Positions 8,935-20,236 of a stretch of 64,000 nt of DNA are shown piece after piece. The translations under genes were made by a program, and so were the position numbers. Each line of letters begins with the position of its first letter. Position 1 is the first letter of the stretch. The notes beneath the pieces were generated by a model that made no database searches, had not been told where the DNA came from, and saw nothing but the letters and a program-made list of their open reading frames with translations. The DNA is from Burkholderiales bacterium. GTDB taxonomy: Bacteria > Pseudomonadota > Gammaproteobacteria > Burkholderiales > SG8-41. The stretch is from NCBI GenBank assembly GCA_036262035.1, contig DATAJS010000011.1, positions 162,826 to 226,825 of the forward strand, in the 5' to 3' direction.

Positions 8935-11928
8935 ATGCCGATGGACGTTCCCCCGCCGCGCCTGCCCTCGCCGTATCGTGACGAAAGCGCGGCGGCGCGG
9001 GCGGCGATAGCAGCGCTCGACGGCGCGCTAGACTGGAACCGCGTGGCCGCGGCGGCGATCCCGTGGATCGAGCGCGTTCGCAGCGCGCCGCATCCGTTCT
9101 GGGCGCTGGAGACGCTGCTCACCGAGTACCCGATCTCGAGCGCCGAAGGCACTGCGCTCATGCGGCTGGCCGAAGCGCTGCTGCGCATCCCCGACCGCGA
9201 CACCGCGATCGCGCTCACCGCCGACCAGCTCACGCGCGCGAACTTCGAGCAGCGCCACGGCCACGGCGCGATCGCGGTGTCCGCTCGCGCGCTCGCGCTG
9301 GCGAGCTCGCTCCTGCCCGAAGGCGACGCGACACATCCGGGCCTGCTGAAACGCCTCGGCGGCGAAGCCGTGGTCGCGATCGCGATGCGCGCGGTGCAGC
9401 TCCTCGCACGCCAGTTCGTGCTGGGCGAGACGATTCAAAAAGCGATCGCGCGCGGCGACGAGTGGCGCGCACAGAACGCGCAGTTCAGGTTCAGCTACGA
9501 CATGCTGGGTGAGGGCGCGCGCACCGCGGAGGATGCGCGGCGCTATTTCGAGCACTATCTCCAGGCGGTCGAGGCGATCGCGGCGCGGCCGTTCGCCGCA
9601 GGCGAGGGCGCCAGCGCCACAGCGCGCGACGGCATCTCGATCAAGCTCTCGGCGCTGTTTCCGCGCTACGAAGACGTCCAGCGCGCGCGCGTGATGCGGG
9701 ACCTCGTCCCGCGTGTCTGGACGCTGTGCGAGCGCGCGGCCGCCGCCGGGATCAACCTCACCATCGATGCGGAGGAGAGCGAGCGCCTCGAGCTCTCGCT
9801 CGACGTGTTCGAAGCGCTGGCGCAGCGCGTCGCGCGCGAGCACGCGTCGTGGCGCGGCTTCGGCCTCGCGGTGCAGGCCTATCAGACGCGCGCCCTCGAG
9901 ACGGCCGGACACGCGATCGATCTCGCGCGACGTTACGGGCTGCGCTTCATGGTCCGTCTCGTCAAAGGCGCGTACTGGGACGCCGAGATCAAGCGCGCGC
10001 AAGTGCTGGGCGTCGGCGGCTATCCCGTTTACACGCACAAGCCTCACACCGACGCGAGCTATCTCGCGTGCGCGAAGCGCCTGCTCGAAGCAAAGGACGC
10101 GGTCTATCCGCAGCTCGCGAGCCACAACGCGGCGACCATCGCCGCGGTGCTCGAGCTCGCGCGCGAGACGAACGCGCCGTTCGAGCTCCAGCGGCTGCAC
10201 GGCATGGGGGAGAGCGTTTATCGAGAGGTGCTCGCGTCGAGCGATGTGCCGGTGCGCGTGTACGCGCCGGTCGGCGAGTATCGAGATCTCCTCGCGTATC
10301 TCGTGCGGCGGCTGCTCGAGAACGGCGCGAACTCGTCGTTCGTGCATCAGCTCGCGAACGAGGACGTGCCTGCCGCCGAGCTCGTGCGCTCGCCGCTCCA
10401 TGTCGCGCCCCGTCCGGCATTGCCGTTGCCGGGCGAGCTGTACGGCGCCGAGCGGCCGAACAGCCGCGGGCTCGACGTCGCCGAACGAACGCATCGCGCG
10501 CTGCTGATCGACGCCGCGGCGGATGTGGACGTACCGTCGATTGCCGACCTCGCCCGCGTCGATGCGGTGATGGATACCTTGCGCGAAGGATTCGCCGCGT
10601 GGTCGCAGCGCGACGTTACGAAGCGCCGCGCGATCCTGCGCGAGACCGGCGACCGGCTCGAGGCGCGCCTGCCGCGGTTCGCCGCGCTCGTCGTGAAGGA
10701 AGCGCACAAGACCTGGGACGACGCGGTCGCCGAAGTGCGCGAGGCGGTCGACTTCCTGCGCTATTACGCGGTCGAAGCGGAGCGCGTCATGGCGCCGCGC
10801 GAGCTCCCCGGGCCGACCGGCGAATCGAACGTGCTGCGCCTGAAGCCGCGCGGCGTGTGGGTCGCGATCTCGCCGTGGAACTTCCCGCTGGCGATCTTCA
10901 CCGGGCAGGTCGCCGCGGCGCTCGCCACGGGCAACAGCGTCGCCGCCAAACCGGCCGAGCAGACGCCGGCGATCGCGTCGGCCATGGTCGATCTCTTCCA
11001 CGAGTGCGGCGTGCCGCGCGATGCGCTGGCGCTGTGCGCCGGCGACGGCGAGACCGTCGGCGCGGCGCTCGTCGCCCATCCGCTCGCTGCGGGCGTCGCG
11101 TTCACCGGCTCGACCGCGGTGGCGCGCAGCATCGCGCGCGCGCTGATCGGCGACGACGACCGCCGTGCGCTGCGTCCCTTGATCGCCGAGACCGGCGGCG
11201 TCAACGCGATGATCGTCGACACCACCGCGCTGCCCGAGCAGGTCGTCGACGCGGTGGTCGCGAGCGCTTTTCGTTCGACGGGGCAGCGCTGCTCCGCGCT
11301 GCGCGCGCTGTGCGTGCACGAAGCGCTGTGGAACAGCGTGATCGCGATGCTGAAAGGCGCGATCGCGGAGCTGACCGTCGGCGACCCTTCCGATCCTTCC
11401 ACCGACGTCGGGCCGGTGATCGACGCGGCGGCGAAAGCGAATCTCGATCGCCAGATCGCCGCGCTCGCCGCGCGCGGCCGGCACATCGCGGGCGGAACGC
11501 TGCCGCGAGCGCTGCGCGGCAACTACGTCGCGCCGTGCATCTACGAGATCGACCGCCTCGAAGCGGCGGACGAGGAGATCTTCGGCCCGGTGCTGCAGGT
11601 CGTGCGCTGGAGCGGCGACCTCGACGCGCTCGTCGGGTCGATCAACGCGCTCGGCTTCGGCCTCACGCTCGGCGTGCAGACGCGCATCGACAGCCGCGCC
11701 GAGCGCATCTCTGCTAACGCGCGCGTGGGCAACGTCTACGTCAACCGCAGCATGATCGGCGCGGTGGTCGGCGTGCAGCCGTTCGGCGGAGAAGGGTTGA
11801 GCGGCACCGGCCCGAAAGCGGGCGGGCCGCACTACCTCCCGCGCTTCTGTGTGGAGCAGACGGTGACGGTCAACACCGCCGCGGCAGGCGGGAACGCGGC
11901 GCTGCTCGGAGCCTTGCCCGGCGATTGA
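8935..11928 (+). CDS. putA: Bifunctional proline dehydrogenase / L-glutamate gamma-semialdehyde dehydrogenase
   Basis: PutA oxidises proline to glutamate in two steps, passing electrons to FAD and then NAD+. The N-terminal half shows the proline dehydrogenase barrel (ISIKLSALFPRYE, LTIDAEES, RLVKGAYWDAEIKRAQ, LASHNAATI, LQRLHGMGE, RVYAPVGEYRDLL). The C-terminal half is an aldehyde dehydrogenase with WNFPLAIF, FTGSTAVAR, catalytic Glu752 (AETGG) and Cys786 (TGQRCSALR), and EEIFGPVLQ. At 997 residues it is a short PutA without the N-terminal ribbon-helix-helix DNA-binding domain, so it should not repress its own gene. ATG 8935 was preferred over GTG 8911, which falls at the edge of the dispersed repeat; ATG 8941 is also possible. 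Confidence 0.95.
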   Translation: MPMDVPPPRLPSPYRDESAAARAAIAALDGALDWNRVAAAAIPWIERVRSAPHPFWALETLLTEYPISSAEGTALMRLAEALLRIPDRDTAIALTADQLTRANFEQRHGHGAIAVSARALALASSLLPEGDATHPGLLKRLGGEAVVAIAMRAVQLLARQFVLGETIQKAIARGDEWRAQNAQFRFSYDMLGEGARTAEDARRYFEHYLQAVEAIAARPFAAGEGASATARDGISIKLSALFPRYEDVQRARVMRDLVPRVWTLCERAAAAGINLTIDAEESERLELSLDVFEALAQRVAREHASWRGFGLAVQAYQTRALETAGHAIDLARRYGLRFMVRLVKGAYWDAEIKRAQVLGVGGYPVYTHKPHTDASYLACAKRLLEAKDAVYPQLASHNAATIAAVLELARETNAPFELQRLHGMGESVYREVLASSDVPVRVYAPVGEYRDLLAYLVRRLLENGANSSFVHQLANEDVPAAELVRSPLHVAPRPALPLPGELYGAERPNSRGLDVAERTHRALLIDAAADVDVPSIADLARVDAVMDTLREGFAAWSQRDVTKRRAILRETGDRLEARLPRFAALVVKEAHKTWDDAVAEVREAVDFLRYYAVEAERVMAPRELPGPTGESNVLRLKPRGVWVAISPWNFPLAIFTGQVAAALATGNSVAAKPAEQTPAIASAMVDLFHECGVPRDALALCAGDGETVGAALVAHPLAAGVAFTGSTAVARSIARALIGDDDRRALRPLIAETGGVNAMIVDTTALPEQVVDAVVASAFRSTGQRCSALRALCVHEALWNSVIAMLKGAIAELTVGDPSDPSTDVGPVIDAAAKANLDRQIAALAARGRHIAGGTLPRALRGNYVAPCIYEIDRLEAADEEIFGPVLQVVRWSGDLDALVGSINALGFGLTLGVQTRIDSRAERISANARVGNVYVNRSMIGAVVGVQPFGGEGLSGTGPKAGGPHYLPRFCVEQTVTVNTAAAGGNAALLGALPGD

Positions 11929-11940
11929 CCGTCGCTACGA

Positions 11941-12012
11941 AGCGTAGGGTGCGTCAGGCGAAAGCGGTAACGCACCGGGCCTCATCGTAGGGTGCGCTGG
12001 CTCGCACCCTCA
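11941..12012. repeat. CGTAGGGTGCG-type dispersed repeat, double copy
   Basis: CGTAGGGTGCGTCAGG...GGTAACGCACCG is followed 20 bases later by CGTAGGGTGCGCTGGCTCGCACCC. Both can fold back on themselves (GGTGCG with CGCACC). A third copy is at 61503-61533. The repeat lies between the convergent ends of putA and a small membrane-protein gene. Confidence 0.7.
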
Positions 12013-12162
12013 TCCCCCGCGCGTGCGCACCCACCACGTGTAGGCCGTGATCGCGATGCAGCCGACCACGACGATGAAAAGGGCGATGCCGGCGATCCTG
12101 TCGCGGCGCTTGGCAGCTTTCGCGCGGGTCGTGAGCGGTGGAACCTGATTGCGATGTTTCAT
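12010..12162 (-). CDS. Small single-pass membrane protein, 50 residues
   Basis: The 50-residue product has a basic N-terminus (TTRAKAAKRRDR) and one hydrophobic helix (IAGIALFIVVVGCIAITAYTWW) followed by VRTRGG. Its ATG overlaps the stop of the gene upstream (ATGA), which strongly suggests coupled translation with that secreted protein. The positive-inside rule puts the N-terminus in the cytoplasm. No family was recognised. Confidence 0.6.
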   Translation of the reverse strand: MKHRNQVPPLTTRAKAAKRRDRIAGIALFIVVVGCIAITAYTWWVRTRGG

Positions 12163-12407
12163 TGGGGCCTGTCGGTCGACGCGCGCGCCGGGCGAGGCAC
12201 GCAACGCACCTGTCTTGAAATATTCTTCTCGCGGCTGCCGCCGATCACTTCCTTGATCTCGCCTTTCGGGCACTTGCGGTCGTCCACGTAGACCGTCACG
12301 CCGTGGGAGATCTCTCCCTCCTGCGGCATTTCCTTCAGCGGTCCGGGATCCGCCGCGTAGGCTGCGCCCATCAGCAGCGAACACAATGGGATGCAGGCAC
12401 GCAGCAT
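12159..12407 (-). CDS. Small secreted protein (DUF6719-like)
   Basis: The product of about 82 residues starts with a signal peptide (MLRACIPLCSLLMGAAYAAD). The mature part has VYVDDRKCPKGEIKEVIGG and ends near VRCVPRP. The two spaced Cys and the D-x-CPxGxIKEV pattern resemble small periplasmic DUF6719 proteins, whose function is unknown. The in-frame start at 12458 would overlap the divergent transporter gene and adds no signal-peptide character, so ATG 12407 is preferred. The ribosome site is weak. Confidence 0.55.
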   Translation of the reverse strand: MLRACIPLCSLLMGAAYAADPGPLKEMPQEGEISHGVTVYVDDRKCPKGEIKEVIGGSREKNISRQVRCVPRPARASTDRPQ

Positions 12408-12449
12408 GGAACGGTCGAAGAGTGAAAAACCCCCGCATCGTAACATCGC

Positions 12450-13412
12450 GTGACGCATAATCGGCCCGATGACTCATGCAAGCAGGCTCGCCGGTTGATC
12501 GCGCCCGACTGGCTGTGGATACCCGTCACGATCGGCGCGGCGCTCGCACAGACCTCGCGTAACGCCGCGCAGCGGCACCTCACGCCGATCCTCGGAACGC
12601 TGGGCGCGACGCTCGTGCGCTTCCTGTACGGGCTGCCGTTCGCGCTGATCTGGCTGGGGATCGTGGCGTTCGCCACGGGGCAGCCGCTGCCCTCGGCCAA
12701 CTGGAGCTTCGCGGCGTGGGTGGTCGTGAGCTCGGTCGCGCAGATCGGCGCGACCGCGCTGCTCCTGCGCGTCATGCACGAGCGCAACTTCGCGCTCGGC
12801 ACCGCGTACGCGAAGACCGAAGTGATCCAGATCGCGGTCTTCGGCCTGGTCTTCCTCGGCGACCCGATCACGCCTACGATGATGATTGCAGTCGCATTCG
12901 GCACGGTGGGCGTGATGCTGCTCGCGCCGATCGACAGGCAAAAGCCGGTGAGCACGCTCATCAAAGGCTGGACGACGCGCACCGCCCTGCTGGGCGTCGC
13001 GTCGGGCGCGGGCTTCGGCCTCGCCGCGACCGGCTATCGCGGCGCGGCGCTCGCGCTGCCCGGCACCGAGTTCCTGATGGCCGCGGCGTACACGCTCGTC
13101 GCCGCGCAGGCGTTGCAGACGGTGCTGCTCGGCGGCTGGCTGCTGGTGCGCAGCTCCAGCGTCGTGGTGCGCGTGCTGCGCGAGTGGAGGAGATCGCTCT
13201 TCGCCGGGCTCATGGGCGCGACGGCGTCGGCGTGCTGGTTCACCGCGATGGCGATCGAGCCCGTCGCGCACGTGCGCACCCTCGCGCTGATCGAAGTGTT
13301 CTTCGGCTACGTGATCTCGCACCGCTTCTTCCGCGAGCGCGTGACCGGAATAGAGATGGCGGGCATGGTGTTGCTCGTGATGGGTCTCGTCATCGTCACG
13401 CTGATGCGATAG
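12450..13412 (+). CDS. DMT-superfamily (EamA-like) transporter
   Basis: The protein of about 320 residues has ten hydrophobic segments in two EamA-like halves (ALAQTSRNAAQRHL...LRFLYGLPFALI; ALLGVASGAGFGLAATGYRG...). Features such as TAYAKTEVIQ at the end of the first half and AYVISHRFFRERVTGIEMAGM-like text at the end of the second are typical. It should be an inner-membrane metabolite exporter or importer with unknown substrate. GTG 12450 has no ribosome site and sits within a TAACAT element that could be its own -10, so translation may start at TTG 12495 instead. The FMN reductase gene follows after nine bases. Confidence 0.8.
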   Translation: MTHNRPDDSCKQARRLIAPDWLWIPVTIGAALAQTSRNAAQRHLTPILGTLGATLVRFLYGLPFALIWLGIVAFATGQPLPSANWSFAAWVVVSSVAQIGATALLLRVMHERNFALGTAYAKTEVIQIAVFGLVFLGDPITPTMMIAVAFGTVGVMLLAPIDRQKPVSTLIKGWTTRTALLGVASGAGFGLAATGYRGAALALPGTEFLMAAAYTLVAAQALQTVLLGGWLLVRSSSVVVRVLREWRRSLFAGLMGATASACWFTAMAIEPVAHVRTLALIEVFFGYVISHRFFRERVTGIEMAGMVLLVMGLVIVTLMR

Positions 13413-13421
13413 GAGTCGCTT

Positions 13422-13982
13422 GTGGTCAAGCTGATAGGCATCTCGGGCAGCCTGCGCAAAGGCTCGTTCAACTCGGCGGTGCTGCGAGTCGCGGCAGAGC
13501 TCGCGCCGGCGGACAGCGAGGTCGTCATCGAATCGATCGCGGGCATACCGCTCTACGACGGCGACGACGAAGCCGCGAGCGGCATTCCGGATCCGGTGAC
13601 GCGCCTGAAGAATGCGATCGCGACCGCCGACGGGCTGCTCCTGGTGACGCCCGAGTACAACAACAGCCTGCCCGGCGTCACCAAGAACGCGATCGACTGG
13701 CTGTCGCGGCCGCCCGCGGACATCGGCCGCGTCTTCGGCGGCAAGCCGGTCGCCATCGCCGGTGCCTCGCCCGGCGGTTTCGGCACCATCCTTTCCCAGA
13801 ACGCCTGGCTGCCGGTCTTCAGGACCCTCGGCGCGGAGCTCTGGTCCGGCGGCAGGCTGCTCGTCTCGCGCGCCGGCAGCGTCGTCGACCCGCAGGGGAC
13901 CATCACCGACGCGGCCACGCGCGAGGCCATAGGCAAGTTCGTGAAGGGATTCGTGGAGCACGTGGCGCGGCGGAAACGATAA
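13422..13982 (+). CDS. NAD(P)H-dependent FMN reductase
   Basis: The 186-residue flavodoxin-like protein has the FMN-binding loop GISGSLRKGSFNSAVLR and the TPEYNNSLPGVTKNAIDWLSRP motif of the NADPH-dependent FMN reductase family (chromate or quinone reductases). It reduces flavin or small electrophiles in the cytoplasm. The start is GTG 13422 with AGGAG seven bases upstream. The stop TAA overlaps the left edge of a dispersed palindromic repeat. It is probably cotranscribed with the DMT transporter. Confidence 0.88.
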   Translation: MVKLIGISGSLRKGSFNSAVLRVAAELAPADSEVVIESIAGIPLYDGDDEAASGIPDPVTRLKNAIATADGLLLVTPEYNNSLPGVTKNAIDWLSRPPADIGRVFGGKPVAIAGASPGGFGTILSQNAWLPVFRTLGAELWSGGRLLVSRAGSVVDPQGTITDAATREAIGKFVKGFVEHVARRKR

Positions 13983-14028
13983 AACCGCGGTCTGACCCCG
14001 ATGAAGCGGGGGTCAGACCCACTCAAGG
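13978..14028. repeat. GGTCTGACCCC-type palindromic repeat, copy 2
   Basis: GATAAAACCGCGGTCTGACCCC and an inverted GGGGGTCAGACCC arm lie directly after the FMN reductase. The TAA stop of that gene lies within the GATAAAACC leader shared with the copy at 52644-52688. In-frame ATG 14001 of the downstream frame lies inside the repeat and was rejected as a start. Confidence 0.75.
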
Positions 14029-14099
14029 TTTCCTCTCGGCCTGCCGTTAAACTCGTGCCGACCGGGCTGGTGTTCGTCTATTCCGGCGGCGCCAGCGCT

Positions 14100-16376
<2,277 letters not shown>

Positions 16377-16385
16377 GGCCGGATC

Positions 16386-16479
16386 GTCATCCCCGCGCAG
16401 GCGGGGATCCATGCTTCAACCCCGAAAAAATCAAAATGGATTCCCGATCGTTTCGCGCTTGCGCGCGGTCGGGAATGAC
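16386..16479. repeat. GTCAT-CCCCG...CGGGAATGAC repeat, copy 1
   Basis: A 94-base element with ends GTCATCCCCGC and CGGGAATGAC and the internal text CAAAATGGATTCCCG. It lies between the convergent hybrid kinase and pqiC genes. A second copy with the same interior is at 59094-59182, also between convergent genes. Confidence 0.8.
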
Positions 16480-16487
16480 GGGTGGCG

Positions 16488-17105
16488 CTACTTCGATGCG
16501 GTGACGATCGCCGCCGCGATCTCGGCGGCGATCTTTGCCACCGCGCGGCTGTGCGCCGCGACCAGCGCATCGTAGCCGGCACCCGCCGGCTCGGCGACGA
16601 CCGAGCGGCCCGACAGTGCGGCCGGATGGTCTTTCGTCCTCACCTGCCACGACGCCTGTATCGCCGCGCCTTCGTTCGACGAATCGAAGCGCTGCACGTC
16701 GACGATGACGCGGTAATCGGGCGCGCCGGTCGCGCGCTGGTCCATGGTCGACACGCGCGCGTTCGGCAGCGCCCTGGCGAGACGGTCGGCGATGACGCGC
16801 GCGATCTCGCTCTTGAGCGGCGCCGCCCAGCGCGCCTGCTCGTCGATCTGGACGCGGTTTTCGGCGGTGCGCGTGACGATCTGCGGCCGGTCGACCAGCT
16901 CCGGGATCGTCACCGGTCCGACGACGACCGTGTTTGCGGCAGCCGAGGCGGGCGCCGGCGGCGGGGCTTCGGAGGCGAGCGTGTAGAAGCGCGGCTCGGG
17001 GCTGGTGCCGGTGATGCCGCAGGCGGCGAGGAGAAGCACCAAGACAGCTGCGACGAAGGCAGGGTGGCGCGGCGATGGGGCTGCCGCGCAAGCGAAGTTC
17101 TTCAA
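16488..17105 (-). CDS. pqiC: PqiC-type outer-membrane lipoprotein
   Basis: This 205-residue lipoprotein has a signal sequence ending in a lipobox (LLLAAC, Cys29) and the PqiC/YmbA domain (FYTLAS near the N-terminus, VVVGPVTIPELVDRPQIVTR, NRVQIDEQARWAAPL). PqiC sits at the inner face of the outer membrane and works with the PqiB tunnel in lipid movement between membranes. It is the last gene of the pqi operon, and its start overlaps the pqiB stop by four bases. Confidence 0.9.
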   Translation of the reverse strand: MKNFACAAAPSPRHPAFVAAVLVLLLAACGITGTSPEPRFYTLASEAPPPAPASAAANTVVVGPVTIPELVDRPQIVTRTAENRVQIDEQARWAAPLKSEIARVIADRLARALPNARVSTMDQRATGAPDYRVIVDVQRFDSSNEGAAIQASWQVRTKDHPAALSGRSVVAEPAGAGYDALVAAHSRAVAKIAAEIAAAIVTASK

Positions 17106-18769
17106 CGCTTCTCCTCCTTCTTGCCGCGGATCACCGCCTCGGGGTGGCGTTCCAGGTAGTCGGCGAGCACGCGGAACGACGCGGCGGCTCGACCGATCTC
17201 GCGCATCGCGTCGCTCGCTTCGAGCGGCAGCGGCTCGGCGTCGCGCATCGTGCGCTCCACCGAGCCCAGCGCCTGCTTCGCCTGCGTGATCGCCTGCCGC
17301 GCTTCGATCAGCGCGCTCCTCGCCTCGACCATCGCCTGCTTCGCTTCGACCATCGTGTCGCGCACCTCGGGAGCGATCTCGCGGTCGACGCGGGAGAGCA
17401 CGCCGCTCGCGGTCTGCAGCGTCTTGCGCAGGTCGCTGCTGATCTCCTCGAACTGGACGCGCTCGAGCTTCCTCGCGATCGAAGCGACGGTCGTCTGCAG
17501 CTCCGCCGCCGCTCCCGGCACCGTCGGAATCGTCGGCGGGTTCTGCGCGGTGTCCATGCGCGCCGGCCTCACGTCTTTACGCAGCTCGAGCGCGATGTAC
17601 TTCTGCCCGGTCAGGAGGTTCGCCGAGCGCATCTGCGCGCGCAAGCCGCGCTCGACGAGCCGCGCGAGCGAGGGCCCGACGTCGGGCGGCGGGGTGGCGC
17701 CGCTGTAGCGGTTGCGGAACAGCCGCTCGGGATAGAAGTCGATCATGACGACCATCGAGAGCTCGCGCTTCTGCCGGTCGTATTCGGCGTCGATGCTCTT
17801 TACCTCGCCGACGAGGAGCCCGTTGAAATCGACCGGCGCGCCCACGCCCAGGCCGCGCACCGACTCGTGGAACACCAGCGCGTAAGGCTCGATGACGGTC
17901 ACCGGATCCTTCATCGCCTGCACCCGGTCCGCGTGCAGCCTGAAGATCGAGTTCTCCGGCGCGGCCGGCTGCCTGGCCGAGCCGTCGGGCGCCTGGAACG
18001 CGATGCCGCCGACGAGCACCGAGGCGATCGATTCGGTGTTGATCTTCAGCCCGTTCGCGTCGAGCGCGACGTCGACCCCGCTCGCGTGCCAGAAGCGCGC
18101 GTTGGGGGTGACGTAACGGTCGTAGGGCGCGTTGACGAAGACGCGCACGAGCACGCCGGTGCCTTCCTTGTCGAGCTCGTAGGCGACGACGCGGCCGGCT
18201 TCGAGCCTGCGGTAGTACAGCGGCGAGCCCACGTCGAGCGAGCCGATGTCCTCCGCGCGCAGCACGAACTGTTTGCCCGCCAGACCGGTGGTGATCACCG
18301 GCGGCGTGTCGAGCCCTTCGAAGTCGCGCCGCGACTCTTTCGACTTGCCCGGATCCATCCCGATGTACGAGCCCGAGAGCAGCGTGCCGATGCCCGACAC
18401 CGTGCCGCCCGCGATGCGCGCGCGCACCACCCAGAAGCGCGTGTCCTGCACCACGAGGCCCTCGGCGGCCTTGGACAGGTCGGCTTTGACGAGGACGCCG
18501 GTGCGGTCGTCGCCGAGCGAGATGCTCTTCACGATGCCGATGTCGACGTCCTTGTACTTGACGCGCGTCTTGTTCGCTTCGATGCCTTCGGCGGTCTTGA
18601 AGCGGATCGTCACGGTAGGGCCGTCGGCCATGATCGCGCGCACCGCGAGCCAGCCGCCGACCACCGCCGCGACGATCGGCAGCAGCCACACCCACTGGAA
18701 GGCGAAGCGGCGCTTGCGCACGCGCACCGCGCGCGGCAGCTCCTGATCGTCCTCGCGAATCTCAGCCAT
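17102..18769 (-). CDS. pqiB: PqiB, MCE-domain intermembrane transport protein
   Basis: The 555-residue protein has a single N-terminal membrane helix (VWLLPIVAAVVGGWLAVRAI) followed by three MCE/MlaD domains; the first is visible as VTIRFKTAEGIEANKTRVKYKDVDIG. A helical C-terminal region rich in Ala, Glu and Arg (about residues 440-530) matches the long needle of PqiB. In E. coli, PqiB forms a periplasm-spanning hexameric tunnel for lipids. It overlaps the gene on each side (8 bases with pqiA', 4 with pqiC), so all four genes form one transcript. Confidence 0.93.
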   Translation of the reverse strand: MAEIREDDQELPRAVRVRKRRFAFQWVWLLPIVAAVVGGWLAVRAIMADGPTVTIRFKTAEGIEANKTRVKYKDVDIGIVKSISLGDDRTGVLVKADLSKAAEGLVVQDTRFWVVRARIAGGTVSGIGTLLSGSYIGMDPGKSKESRRDFEGLDTPPVITTGLAGKQFVLRAEDIGSLDVGSPLYYRRLEAGRVVAYELDKEGTGVLVRVFVNAPYDRYVTPNARFWHASGVDVALDANGLKINTESIASVLVGGIAFQAPDGSARQPAAPENSIFRLHADRVQAMKDPVTVIEPYALVFHESVRGLGVGAPVDFNGLLVGEVKSIDAEYDRQKRELSMVVMIDFYPERLFRNRYSGATPPPDVGPSLARLVERGLRAQMRSANLLTGQKYIALELRKDVRPARMDTAQNPPTIPTVPGAAAELQTTVASIARKLERVQFEEISSDLRKTLQTASGVLSRVDREIAPEVRDTMVEAKQAMVEARSALIEARQAITQAKQALGSVERTMRDAEPLPLEASDAMREIGRAAASFRVLADYLERHPEAVIRGKKEEKR

Positions 18770-19412
18770 GCGGCCGCCGCCTCGCGTGCTCCGCCGAATC
18801 CCAGATGAGCCGCGGATCGAAGCTCATCGTCGAGAGCATCGTCAGCACGACCACCGCGCCGAAAGCGAGCGCGCCCTTGGCGGGCGTGATCGCGGCGAGG
18901 AGCTGGAGCTGCACGAGCGTGACGAGGATCGCCACCACGAAGACGTCGAGCATCGACCAGCGGCCGATGATCTCGAGGATGCGATAGAGCCTGGCGAGAT
19001 CGTGACAGTGCGTGCTGACACCCTGGTGGACGGCGACCAGTATGACCAGCATCGCCAGCATCTTGAGCATCGGCACCATGATGCTCGCGATGAACACGAT
19101 GATGGCGATGCCCCACGAGCCCGATTTCCACAGCAGCACGATGCCGCTCATGATCGTGTCGCTGTGCGAGCCCATGATGAGCGACTCGGTGTCCATGATC
19201 GGCAGCAGGTTCGCCGGCAGGTAGAGCACCATCGCCGCGACGAGGAACGTCCAGCTTCGAAGCAGGCTGTGGGGCTTGCGCACGTGGAGCCGCCGGCCGC
19301 AGCGCGGGCAGGCGTTCGCGTCTTCCTCGTGCGACGCCGGCTGCGACAGCAGGCCGCACGTGAGGCACGACAAGAGGCCCGCTCCCGCGGCGGTGATGTC
19401 TCCCGGCCTCAT
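18762..19412 (-). CDS. PqiA domain protein, second half
   Basis: The 216-residue protein is one PqiA unit: a zinc-ribbon-like start (CLTCGLLS ... CPRCGRRL) then four membrane helices, with LPANLLPIMDTESL and SWGIAIIVFIASIMVPMLKM typical of the family. It corresponds to the second half of E. coli PqiA, which is one fused two-unit protein. Here it is a separate gene starting at ATG 19412, overlapping the first half by four bases. It should be an inner-membrane partner of PqiB. Confidence 0.88.
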   Translation of the reverse strand: MRPGDITAAGAGLLSCLTCGLLSQPASHEEDANACPRCGRRLHVRKPHSLLRSWTFLVAAMVLYLPANLLPIMDTESLIMGSHSDTIMSGIVLLWKSGSWGIAIIVFIASIMVPMLKMLAMLVILVAVHQGVSTHCHDLARLYRILEIIGRWSMLDVFVVAILVTLVQLQLLAAITPAKGALAFGAVVVLTMLSTMSFDPRLIWDSAEHARRRPHG

Positions 19413-20065
19413 GGCGTCGAAGACGCGTGACGGCGGCCGGCCTCGTCGATGCCGCCCGGCGCGGGCCGGTACTTCGCCCAGATCACACGAGCGTCGAACG
19501 AAGCGACCGCCGCGGCGATCGCGAAGAGCAGCGCGCCGAACGACCACAGACCCACGCCCGGCTGCACGCGCGCCATCGCGCCGAGCTTGACCAGGGAGAC
19601 GAGGAGCCCGAGGATGAAGACTTCGGTCATGCCCCACGGGCGGATCGCCTGGAGCATGCGCACCGCACCCGGAAGCAGCGTCGGAACGCGCCCCGCGTGC
19701 AGCGGGACGAGGAGGTACAGCATCGCGCCGAGCTGGAGCGCGGGCACGACGATCGTCGTGAAGAACACCAGGACGCCCAGCGCGCGCATGTTCTCGTCGT
19801 ACAGCGTCCTGGCGGTGCCGAAGAGCGTCGCGACGGTCGTCTGCCCCTGCACTTCGAGGCCGACGATCGGAAAGGCGTTGGCGAGCACGAACAGGATCGT
19901 CGCCGCGAGCGTGTAGGCGAGCGGCCGGTCGAGATCGTCGTCGAGGGGCTGGTAGAGCACGCCCGAGCACCGGCTGCACCGCGCGACCATGTGTCCGGCG
20001 AGCGCGGTGGGGCGCTGGAGCAGGTCGCATTCGCGACACGCGATGAGGGGGCCGTGCAGGCGCAT
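19409..20065 (-). CDS. pqiA: PqiA domain protein, first half
   Basis: The 218-residue protein is a PqiA unit with two CxxC pairs (CRECDLLQ, CSRCSG) and four membrane helices (YTLAATILFVLANAFPIVGLE, ALGVLVFFTTIVVPALQLG and two more). It is first in the pqi operon, reading from right to left. The region just upstream (20066-20236) holds a 30-bp inverted repeat. E. coli pqi is induced by paraquat through SoxS; no SoxS-like box could be identified here by eye. Confidence 0.88.
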   Translation of the reverse strand: MRLHGPLIACRECDLLQRPTALAGHMVARCSRCSGVLYQPLDDDLDRPLAYTLAATILFVLANAFPIVGLEVQGQTTVATLFGTARTLYDENMRALGVLVFFTTIVVPALQLGAMLYLLVPLHAGRVPTLLPGAVRMLQAIRPWGMTEVFILGLLVSLVKLGAMARVQPGVGLWSFGALLFAIAAAVASFDARVIWAKYRPAPGGIDEAGRRHASSTP

Positions 20066-20109
20066 ACGGCGCAGCTAAAGCAAGCCGCAGGCCGACTAAG
20101 AGCTGATTG

Positions 20110-20226
20110 ACCGCCAAGGACGCAAAGGACGCCAAGGAAGGGCAAAAGCGTTTCTCTCGGGCGGGACGACCGAGGAAATCGTTTTTCGCCTTGGTTTTCC
20201 TTGGCGTCCTTTGCGTCCTTGGCGGT
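20110..20226. repeat. Long inverted repeat with perfect 30-bp arms
   Basis: The arm at 20110-20139 (ACCGCCAAGGACGCAAAGG...) is exactly complementary to 20197-20226, with a 57-base spacer. It lies between the start of the pqi operon and the stop of the isocitrate-lyase-like gene. The CCAAGGACGCAAAGG core resembles a dispersed element widespread in betaproteobacteria. It can form a strong hairpin and could end transcription of the lyase gene before pqi. Confidence 0.85.
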
Positions 20227-20236
20227 TAACTGCTTT

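Noticed and set aside
9028-11832. Antisense ORF of 934 codons over putA
   Set aside because: High GC gives long open frames opposite real genes; the product is Arg/Asp/His-rich and has no domain, whereas the sense strand is clearly PutA.
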